NCBI RefSeq assembly: GCF_021555175.1
Contig: NZ_JAKGRW010000027.1
Coordinates: forward strand, 1-64,000
Source of the DNA: Nocardioides alcanivorans
Lineage (GTDB): Bacteria > Actinomycetota > Actinomycetes > Propionibacteriales > Nocardioidaceae
Direction of reading: 5' to 3'
Length of the DNA stretch: 64,000 bases
Position numbers and translations under genes: made by a program. Under the pieces are notes generated by a model, which worked only from the letters and a program-made list of their open reading frames with translations, did not search any database and had not been told where the DNA came from. Of this stretch, positions 57,975 through 64,000 are shown one piece after another; the stretch's first letter is position 1; each line of letters begins with the position of its first letter.

Positions 57975-58945
57975 TCACTGGTCGGACGAGTGACCCGGAT
58001 TGAGTGATGCTCCGGGACGAAGCATCGAGGCCACGTGGTTGACGGCGAGAGCCGCTTCGCCGAAGCCAATGGAGATCAGTGAGACCCGGCCCTCGTAGTG
58101 GGCGAGGTCCCCCGCGGCGAAGACCCGGGGAGATTGGTGCGCATGGTCCGGTCGACCACGATCCGGCGGCGGTGCAGTTCCAGGCCCCAGCTCTCGATGG
58201 GTCCGAGGTCGGCGATGAAGCCCAGTGCCGCCACCACTGCCTGGACCTTCAGGACCTCGCGGCTCCCCGACTTGTCGACGAGGGTGACCTCCTCCACGGT
58301 CGGGTCACCGGAGACGGATTCGACCTCGTACGGCGTCAGCACGGTCACGCTCGAGCCGTGCAGCTCCGACACGCTGCGTTCGTGGGCCCGGAAGTTCGGC
58401 CTCCGGTGGGCGAGGGTCACGCTGCGGGCGATCGGTTCCAGCGCCAGTGCCCAGTCGACCGCCGAGTCGCCACCGCCGACGACGAGGACGTCCAGGTCGG
58501 TCAGCTCGTTGAGGCGAGGCACGAAGTAGCGGAGCCCTCGCCCCAGGAACTCCGAACCGGTGGGGAGCTCGCGTGGCGTGAAGCTGCCGATGCCGGCGGT
58601 GATGAGTACGGCGCCCGCGCGGATCTGTTCGCCGTTGTCGGTGGTGACGAGGACGCCGTCGTCATCGGTGGTGAGGTCGACGGCCGTACGGCCCAGCAGC
58701 AGCACCGGGTCCGCGGCGAGCGCCTGCTGGTGTAGCTGGTCCACCAGCTCCTGCCCACGGATCGACGGGAACCCGGCGATGTCATAGATCGCCTTCTCCG
58801 GATAGAGTGCAGCGATCTGGCCGCCGACCTGGGGCATGGCGTCCAGCAGGGCGACCCGGAGGTCGCGGAAGCCTGCGTAGTAGGTGGCGTAGAGACCTGA
58901 CGGACCGGCACCCAAGACCAGGAGGTCGACGTCGTGGCGGGTCAT
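57975..58945 (-). CDS. Thioredoxin-reductase-like ferredoxin-NADP reductase
   Basis: About 323 residues after restoring a C in the run facing 58127-58130; the repaired C-terminus reads [23 protein letters not shown] motif [42 protein letters not shown](P) motif [15 protein letters not shown]. No CxxC redox pair is present, as in the YumC-type flavodoxin/ferredoxin reductases. It would pass electrons from NAD(P)H to the adjacent ferredoxin. Start overlaps the ferredoxin stop (ATGA). Confidence 0.92.
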
Positions 58946-59241
58946 CCGACGTCCGGGTGATCGGTTCCGATGCGTCCCACCTTGCGGGCGCCGCCAGGCG
59001 AGCCGAGATCGGCGAAGAACTCGGAGTTGATCTTCTCGAACGGCAACGACTCCTCCGGCAGGTCCTCGTGGTGATAGATCGAGACCTCGGGGCAGACCGG
59101 TTCGCAGCGCCCACACTCGACGCACTCGTCGGGCTGGATGTAGAGCATCCGGTTGCCCTCGTAGATGCAGTCGACGGGGCACTCCTCGATGCAGGACTTG
59201 TCCATCACGTCAATGCAGGACGCGGTGATCACGTATGCCAA
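58942..59241 (-). CDS. FdxA-type ferredoxin (3Fe-4S/4Fe-4S)
   Basis: 99 residues. AYVITASCIDVMDKSCIEECPVD... carries the first cluster's cysteines, CVECGRCEPVCPEVS the second. The start is an unusual TTG at 59241, chosen because aaggag lies 7 nt upstream and it yields the standard (M)AYVIT N-terminus; no in-frame ATG is near. Likely direct electron donor to the Rieske dioxygenase encoded divergently. Confidence 0.92.
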   Translation of the reverse strand: MAYVITASCIDVMDKSCIEECPVDCIYEGNRMLYIQPDECVECGRCEPVCPEVSIYHHEDLPEESLPFEKINSEFFADLGSPGGARKVGRIGTDHPDVG

Positions 59242-59261
59242 GGCCCACTCCTTCACACAAT

Positions 59262-59278
59262 GCGAGACAGTATCTCTG
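59262..59278. promoter_or_regulatory. Candidate regulator site, ferredoxin side
   Basis: gcgagacagtatctctg shares both half-sites (cgaga and atctc, equally spaced) with the perfect palindrome at 59387-59403. It lies 20 nt upstream of the ferredoxin start. Confidence 0.45.
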
Positions 59279-59347
59279 ATCGCAATACTGAATCTTGGGA
59301 CACCCATGGCCGTCGCGTCAACACTGCGGCAGGGTGGGATGTGACGC

Positions 59348-59381
59348 TTGACACTGCCGGGCGCTTGCGTGATGGTATGTT
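59348..59381 (+). promoter_or_regulatory. Candidate promoter of the dioxygenase operon
   Basis: TTGACA at 59348-59353; possible -10 hexamers are gatggt (17-nt spacing) and tatgtt (22-nt). The spacing leaves the exact -10 open. Confidence 0.4.
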
Positions 59382-59386
59382 GCAAT

Positions 59387-59403
59387 ACGAGATGCCATCT
59401 CGT
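59387..59403. promoter_or_regulatory. Perfect 17-bp palindrome, likely IclR operator
   Basis: ACGAGATG, C, CATCTCGT, just downstream of the candidate promoter and 43 nt before the dioxygenase ATG, a position suited to repression. Length and symmetry fit IclR-family sites. Confidence 0.65.
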
Positions 59404-59446
59404 CATAGACAACGATTCAGTGCAACGGCTGAAGGAGCAATGCGCC

Positions 59447-60802
59447 ATGCCACGTGCGGCAACTGACTCGACGAGCGAACCCATGCTCGTCGAGGACTGG
59501 GACCAGCTCACGTTTCGTGTGAACCGGGAGGCATACCGGTCGCCGGAGATCTTCGAGCGGGAGCTGGATGCCATCTGGCAACAGACCTGGCTCTATCTCG
59601 GACACGAGACCGAGGTGCCCAACCCCAATGACTTCAAGTCGCGCAGCCTCGGCGGTCGTCCGCTGATCTTCTGTCGTGACAGCGAGGGACAGGTACGGGC
59701 GTGGCTCAACTCCTGCCCGCACCGCGGCACCATCCTGTGCCGGGAGAACGAGGGCTCGAGCCGTCGTTTCCAGTGCTTCTACCATGCGTGGACGTTCAAC
59801 AACGACGGCACGGTTGCCGCCATTCCGGACGTGGAGGCCTACGAGGACTTCGAGTCCCTCAGCCAGAGCATGATGCTGCGCTCGGTGCCGCGGTTGGAGA
59901 TCCACGAGGGCTACGTCTTCGTCTCCTTCAACCCGGACGTACCGCCGCTGCTGGAGCACCTGGGCGACGCGGCCGACTACATGACGATGATCGAGCAGCA
60001 GCACGCGTGCGGTGTGACCACGTTGCCGGGCGTCCAGCAGTACAGCGTGCGGGGCAACTGGAAGCTGGGCGTGGAGAACGCCATGGACGGCTACCACTTC
60101 GCCCCCACCCACAACACGTTCGTGGGCTACCTGCGCGAGACCGGCTTCGCGGTGACCGACGAGGGCCAGTACGCCTACAACCTGGGCAATGGCCACTCGC
60201 TGCTGGTGCTGACCGGCCACGGCGGCCGGATCAGCATGGTCTGGGAGCCGCGCTTCGGCGAGGACGAGCGGATTCGCACCGAGGAGCACCGTGCCGAGAT
60301 GGTGGAGCGGCTCGGGGAGAAACGTGCGCACTACGTGGCCGACGAGAGCCACATCCTGTTCGTGTTCCCGAACCTGCTGCTCTTCGACATCGAGGGACTG
60401 TCGATCCGCCAGTTGGAGCCGGTCGCCGCCGACCACACGAAGGTGCGGGCCTGGCAACTGGTTCCCCGCGAGGAGGATCCGGCGGCGCGGGCGCTGCGCA
60501 TGAAGACCGTGGTGAGCTTCGTCGGACCCGGCGGCCTGGCCACCCCTGACGACATCGAGGCCTACGAGGCCGTGCAGCGGGGTATCGATGCGACGGCGCA
60601 CGAGCGGCGCGCGGAGCTGGACTTCAGTGACATGTCCCGGGGGATGGGTGACGAGGTCAAGGGCGTGCAGGGACGGTCGATCGACGAAGGCGCGATGCGC
60701 GGCTTCTGGCGCGAATGGGCTGCCGTCGTCGGTGGTGACGACTACGTGAAGATCACCGGCGAGCGGCCGGCAGAATTCCTCGAGGGAAGGGACGTGCGAT
60801 GA
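59447..60802 (+). CDS. Rieske aromatic-ring-hydroxylating dioxygenase, alpha subunit
   Basis: 451 residues from ATG 59447, nine nt after gaaggag. The Rieske cluster motif CPH-x17-CFYH (SCPHRGTILC...FQCFYHAW) lies near residue 90. The mononuclear iron site reads ENAMDGYHFAPTH near residue 220. It adds both atoms of O2 to an aromatic ring, yielding a cis-diol, or demethylates in some relatives. The substrate class cannot be assigned; the layout is of the benzoate/cumate-like group. Overlaps the beta subunit gene by ATGA. Confidence 0.93.
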   Translation: MPRAATDSTSEPMLVEDWDQLTFRVNREAYRSPEIFERELDAIWQQTWLYLGHETEVPNPNDFKSRSLGGRPLIFCRDSEGQVRAWLNSCPHRGTILCRENEGSSRRFQCFYHAWTFNNDGTVAAIPDVEAYEDFESLSQSMMLRSVPRLEIHEGYVFVSFNPDVPPLLEHLGDAADYMTMIEQQHACGVTTLPGVQQYSVRGNWKLGVENAMDGYHFAPTHNTFVGYLRETGFAVTDEGQYAYNLGNGHSLLVLTGHGGRISMVWEPRFGEDERIRTEEHRAEMVERLGEKRAHYVADESHILFVFPNLLLFDIEGLSIRQLEPVAADHTKVRAWQLVPREEDPAARALRMKTVVSFVGPGGLATPDDIEAYEAVQRGIDATAHERRAELDFSDMSRGMGDEVKGVQGRSIDEGAMRGFWREWAAVVGGDDYVKITGERPAEFLEGRDVR

Positions 60803-61320
60803 CGGTCGTGGACGAGTACGGCGCGGTGCGGGTCGGGGGGCACACGGTCAGCCGCGCCCAGGTCGAGGATTTCCTCTACGAAGAGGCCGACATCCTTGAC
60901 GAGTGGCGCTACGACGACTGGTTGGCATTGTTCGTCGAGGGTGCCCGCTACGAGATCCCGACGACCGACTACACGGGTTGGTCACTGGACGAGGGTGGAT
61001 CGTTCGTGGTCGACGACTACGAGTTGATCAAGGCCCGGGTGAAGCGACTCAAGTCGCGCAAGGCGCATGCGGAGAACCCGCACTCGCGCACGCACCGGAT
61101 GATCTCCAACGTGCGAATCTCGCCGTCCGATGGCGGAGAGGTCAAGGTACGTGCGTCATTCGTCGTGCACCGCGCTCGCGACGGTCAGTTCGACCAGTAC
61201 GTCGGCAAGTACGAGCACCTGCTGGCTCCGACCGACGCGGGACTCAGGTTCCAGGTGCGTCGCAGCCTGTTGGGGCACGAAACCCTCCCGCTCGGCGCGC
61301 GCCTGAGCTTCATCCTCTAG
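60799..61320 (+). CDS. Ring-hydroxylating dioxygenase, beta subunit
   Basis: 173 residues of the NTF2-like beta subunit: VEDFLYEEADILDEWRYDDWLALF at the start and SNVRISPSDGGEVKVRASFVVHRAR later. Structural partner that completes the alpha3beta3 enzyme. Translationally coupled to the alpha subunit. Confidence 0.92.
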   Translation: MTVVDEYGAVRVGGHTVSRAQVEDFLYEEADILDEWRYDDWLALFVEGARYEIPTTDYTGWSLDEGGSFVVDDYELIKARVKRLKSRKAHAENPHSRTHRMISNVRISPSDGGEVKVRASFVVHRARDGQFDQYVGKYEHLLAPTDAGLRFQVRRSLLGHETLPLGARLSFIL

Positions 61321-61328
61321 GAGCCGCG

Positions 61329-62546
61329 ATGATTCGCCACACCGTCCTTTTCCGGTTCGCGGAGACTGTCTCCGTGGAGCAACGTTCCGCCGTGCTGTCC
61401 GAGCTCGAGACGTTCCCGGGGCGATATCCGGGGATGCTGAACTGGTCGATGGGGGAGAACCTCAGCACCCGTGACGCCACCTACTCGCATGGCATGTCCA
61501 TGGACTTCGCCACCGACGAGGAGCTGCTTGCCTACCTGCACAGCGAGTCGCACGAACAGTTCGTCCGGGAGAGATGGCGGCCCGTCATCGACCACCACGT
61601 CATCGTCTCCTATCCGTACGACCCGCAAGCATCCGACAGCTCCGCCACGAAAGAGGTCACTGTGACCAATCAACGCCCCCGCGGTCCCTACGGGATGGAA
61701 TACGCCCGTATCGAGGTGCCTGACATGCAGGCGACCATCGACTTCCTGCAGTACCACGTCGGTCTCCAGTTGGAGGAGCACACCGAGGAGTACGCGTACC
61801 TCCGCGCAGACATCGAGCACCACGCGATCGAGCTGATCAGCGCGCCGGAGCGTGAGGACGGCTGGACGGTCGCGGTCGGCTACAGCGTCGAGAACGAGGA
61901 GATCCTCGAACAGATCCGCCAGCGCGCGATCGATGCCGGCCACGAGATCCTGCCCCTGCAGGAACGGCAACAGGGTCTGTGTGACAACGGGTTCGCGCTC
62001 ATGGACCCCGACGGTCTGGTGGTGGAACTGTTCACCGAGTTCCAGGAGTACGCCGAGGCGCCGCACGTCGAGATCCGCCCGGTGGACCTGGTCCACCCGT
62101 TCCTGGCGACTCCCCGCTACGAGGAGATGCTGACGTTCTACATGGATGTGCTCGGGTTCATCGCCTCGGACCACATCGTCGGATCGGCCACGTTCCTGCG
62201 TTGTGAGGACCGCTACCACCACAGCTTGGCGATCCAGAAGAACGACGAGCACTACGTCGCGCACCTGTGTTTCGCGATGAAGAGCCTCGACCATGTGATG
62301 CGGATGCGGGCCAAGGCGCTCTACAAGGGAGCACCGATCGCATCCGACATCGTGAACCACTCCGCGTCGACCTCGATCGCGTTCTATTTGCACGACACCA
62401 AGTTCGGGCCACGATTCGAGCTGTGCGACAGCCACCGGGTGTTCACGCCCGAGGAGCATGAGACGCACCGGGCCCGCAAGATGCCTGCCGACCCGCGCAA
62501 CATCGACGTGTGGCGCCCGGCCTCGGACGACTGGGGTCGCTTCTGA
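61329..62546 (+). CDS. Fusion of a Dabb domain and a type I extradiol dioxygenase
   Basis: 405 residues. Residues 1-~97 form a Dabb (dimeric alpha/beta barrel) domain: MIRHTVLFRFAE, SWPMGENLS-like NWSMGENLSTRDATYSHGM. Two vicinal-oxygen-chelate modules follow. The Fe ligands of the extradiol family are kept in the second: His256 (DLVHPFL), His312 (VAHLCFAM), Glu364 (RFELCD). It should cleave a catechol beside its hydroxyls. An in-frame GTG at 61662 has aaagagg 5 nt upstream, so the dioxygenase could also be made alone. Follows the beta subunit gene by 8 nt. Confidence 0.88.
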   Translation: MIRHTVLFRFAETVSVEQRSAVLSELETFPGRYPGMLNWSMGENLSTRDATYSHGMSMDFATDEELLAYLHSESHEQFVRERWRPVIDHHVIVSYPYDPQASDSSATKEVTVTNQRPRGPYGMEYARIEVPDMQATIDFLQYHVGLQLEEHTEEYAYLRADIEHHAIELISAPEREDGWTVAVGYSVENEEILEQIRQRAIDAGHEILPLQERQQGLCDNGFALMDPDGLVVELFTEFQEYAEAPHVEIRPVDLVHPFLATPRYEEMLTFYMDVLGFIASDHIVGSATFLRCEDRYHHSLAIQKNDEHYVAHLCFAMKSLDHVMRMRAKALYKGAPIASDIVNHSASTSIAFYLHDTKFGPRFELCDSHRVFTPEEHETHRARKMPADPRNIDVWRPASDDWGRF

Positions 62547-63709
62547 GCGAGGATCTGGTCGAGCTCCTGGGCGTGCTCGACCAGACGCCGGCACCTCGTG
62601 GCCGTGAGGCCCGCGCGGCAGCGGCGCTGGCTGCTTGGTGCAACCAGCGCTGGCCGGCGATCACGTGGACGGTTCAGCCCTACGGCGCCGAAGGCGCCAA
62701 TGTCGTGGCAACGTGTGGTCCCGGCCCCCTGCTCTATTCGCATCTGGACACCTCGCTGGACGGGGACGGGCGATCCGCGGCAGAGGTGACGGGTCGTACT
62801 GACCCGCCAGCTCCGCTGCGGATCGGTGAGGGGATCGCCGAGGGGTTCTGCCTGGGGGTCGCTCGGGCGCCGGTTGCCGCGGCGGTGGCCGCTTTCGCCC
62901 ATGCCGGCCGTGGGACGTTGCTGATCGCCGGCAGCGGCACGCACCGGCGTGGTGGGCACGGCGAAGGAGTGCGTGCCTTCCTTGCGTCGGCACCGCCGAT
63001 CTCCTCGGCGATCGTCGCCAAGGGCGGACCGCCGGCACTGATCCTCGAGGAGCCCGGTGCCGCGTTCCTTCGGGTCCGCGTCACCGGCCGCCCGGGGGTC
63101 TCCATGCTGCCCGACACCGCGGTGCCGTCAGGTGGGGTCGTGCGCCACGCGGGCCTGGTGCTGGACGCTATCGAGACCTGGCGGCAGCGTTACCTGATCA
63201 GTCGGGCGCCGTTCGGCAGGGTCGGGGCCCAAGCGGGAGTCGGTGCGATCCGCGCCGGGTGGACGGAGAAGCCGGACCTGTTGCCGGCCGAGCTGCTGCT
63301 CGATCTGTATGTGATCACGGTGCCCGGCGAGCGTGGCTCCCGCTTGGCCACCGAGCTGACCGCCACCCTCCATGCATTGTTGGCGGGTGGTCCCTTGGAG
63401 GGTTGCTCCGCGCACGTGGAGGTGGAGTGGCTGCACGATGCGCAGGCCACCGGGGAGCAGGCGCCGATCGTGAAGGCGGCCGAACACGCTTGGGGTCAGG
63501 TCTTCGACTTCCCGTCGCTGGAGGTCGCCGGCTGGACCGGCTCGACCGACGGCGTGGTCCTGCGTGAGCACGGCATCGACACAGTGCGGGTCGGCCCGCA
63601 GAGTGAGCGCAGCGCTGTCGATCCGCGACTGGACCTGGTGGATCTGGCCGTTCTCGCCCGCTACCAGCGACTGTACGAGATGCTGCTGAGCGACACGCGC
63701 GCGCACTGA
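62510..63709 (+). CDS. M20-like metallopeptidase/amidohydrolase, divergent
   Basis: 399 residues if started at GTG 62510, overlapping the previous gene by 37 nt; a later non-ATG start just after 62546 is also possible. The pattern is M20-like: PAPRGREARAAAALAAWC, LLYSHLDTSLDGDG (first metal His/Asp), a dimerisation-like middle and TGSTDGVVLREHGIDTVRVGP near the end. The usual HDE metal cluster is only partly visible, so it may be a degenerate or specialised member. In this operon it may hydrolyse an amide or conjugate of the aromatic substrate or of a ring-cleavage product. Confidence 0.65.
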   Translation: MAPGLGRLGSLLSEDLVELLGVLDQTPAPRGREARAAAALAAWCNQRWPAITWTVQPYGAEGANVVATCGPGPLLYSHLDTSLDGDGRSAAEVTGRTDPPAPLRIGEGIAEGFCLGVARAPVAAAVAAFAHAGRGTLLIAGSGTHRRGGHGEGVRAFLASAPPISSAIVAKGGPPALILEEPGAAFLRVRVTGRPGVSMLPDTAVPSGGVVRHAGLVLDAIETWRQRYLISRAPFGRVGAQAGVGAIRAGWTEKPDLLPAELLLDLYVITVPGERGSRLATELTATLHALLAGGPLEGCSAHVEVEWLHDAQATGEQAPIVKAAEHAWGQVFDFPSLEVAGWTGSTDGVVLREHGIDTVRVGPQSERSAVDPRLDLVDLAVLARYQRLYEMLLSDTRAH

Positions 63710-63774
63710 GCCCCTGGTGGTGAGCGCCGCGAGTCGAGCACCGGCTTGGCCGACGACTTCGAAACGCTCTCAAT

Positions 63775-63793
63775 CATCTTGCATTGCAAGATG
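63775..63793. promoter_or_regulatory. Perfect 19-bp palindrome upstream of the last operon
   Basis: CATCTTGCA, T, TGCAAGATG, 13 nt upstream of the -35 at 63807. The half-site gcaagatg resembles acgagatg of the 59387 palindrome, so the same regulator may act here, perhaps as activator given its place. Confidence 0.6.
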
Positions 63794-63806
63794 CCGTTAC
63801 GTTCTA

Positions 63807-63836
63807 TTGACCAAGATCACGCGTGCGACCTAGCAT
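63807..63836 (+). promoter_or_regulatory. Promoter of the terminal amidohydrolase gene
   Basis: TTGACC at 63807-63812, 18-nt spacer, TAGCAT at 63831-63836. It leaves a leader of about 110 nt. Confidence 0.6.
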
Positions 63837-63847
63837 CGTGTGGTCGG

Positions 63848-63873
63848 CATCACCCTCGAACGGCGAGGTGATG
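63848..63873 (+). other. Hairpin in the leader of the amidohydrolase gene
   Basis: catcaccctcg pairs with cgaggtgatg around aacgg, with one bulged C. It is followed by G/C-rich sequence able to form further stems. No known riboswitch class is matched with confidence. Confidence 0.4.
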
Positions 63874-63955
63874 ACAACCCTGACGCACTGTGCGCCGGGT
63901 GTGCGCCGACAGCCACCCGCTCGGATCCCAGTGCGCACCAGCATGCGGAGGCAAG

Positions 63956-64000
63956 ATGCGCGTGGACACCATCGTCGCCGGCGGACGGATCGTCAGCCCC
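63956..64000 (+). CDS. Amidohydrolase (dihydropyrimidinase/allantoinase type), N-terminus only
   Basis: Fifteen codons before the window ends: MRVDTIVAGGRIVSP. The pattern D-x-I-V-x-G-G-R-I-V is typical of the N-terminal beta-sandwich of hydantoinase, dihydropyrimidinase and allantoinase. ggagg lies 5 nt upstream of the ATG. With the M20-like gene upstream it suggests C-N bond hydrolysis in the pathway, but the fragment is too short for certainty. Confidence 0.55.
   Translation, partial: MRVDTIVAGGRIVSP

Noticed and set aside
63848-63873. The cucg-aacgg-cgag hairpin as half of a guanidine-II (mini-ykkC) riboswitch
   Set aside because: That class needs two hairpins with ACGR loops; no second one is visible.

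Overview
The window is high-GC actinobacterial DNA. Gene content, gene order and start-codon use suggest a Nocardioides-like member of the Nocardioidaceae. Pointers are a mycothiol-era Rv2466c homologue, ClpP1P2X behind trigger factor, a FolC-DUF4233-Ndk-MreBCD-PBP2-RodA block, an RNase E with a long Lys/Ala-rich N-terminus, and several apparently leaderless genes with TANNNT about 7 nt before the start codon. No species is assigned.

Layout. 1-1890: an AT-rich stretch, a decayed second copy of pepN facing the real one, a long inverted repeat and a 14-nt tandem repeat. 1889-14485: pepN, a DsbA-like oxidoreductase, two secreted cell-wall proteins (CHAP and PGRP amidase), metG, an SDR, an alpha/beta hydrolase, rpiB, an Fpg/Nei glycosylase and a PP2C phosphatase. 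14653-21189: two tRNAs, tig, two related hydrolases, clpP1, clpP2, clpX. 21308-33008: a repetitive basic secreted protein, valS (reverse), folC, DUF4233, ndk and the mreBCD-mrdA-rodA elongation operon. 33107-36633: a TIGR03960 radical SAM gene whose 3' end is duplicated around a roughly 1.5-kb, lower-GC island carrying a TIR-domain gene. 36751-45222: MFS transporter, two septum-formation-type membrane proteins, winged-helix protein, TIGR03936 protein, RNase E/G. 45375-54693: metY-metX, rplU-rpmA-obgE-proB, and cysteine desulfurase-mnmA-MetE-like. 54819-57071: DHA2 MFS pump with its TetR regulator. 56983-64000: an IclR-controlled aromatic catabolic cluster (flavin reductase, ferredoxin, Rieske dioxygenase alpha and beta, Dabb-extradiol dioxygenase, M20-like protein, start of an amidohydrolase).

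In the catabolic cluster the visible logic is electron flow from NAD(P)H through the TrxR-like reductase and FdxA-type ferredoxin to the Rieske oxygenase. An extradiol enzyme would then cleave the ring and hydrolases would follow. The substrate cannot be read from the sequence.

A caution affects many entries. At least twenty genes, many of them normally indispensable (mreB, mrdA, valS, rne, metX), are each broken by a one-base deletion, nearly always in a G or C run. This looks like homopolymer undercalling in the sequence rather than biology. I give such genes as single merged CDS and state where the frame changes.
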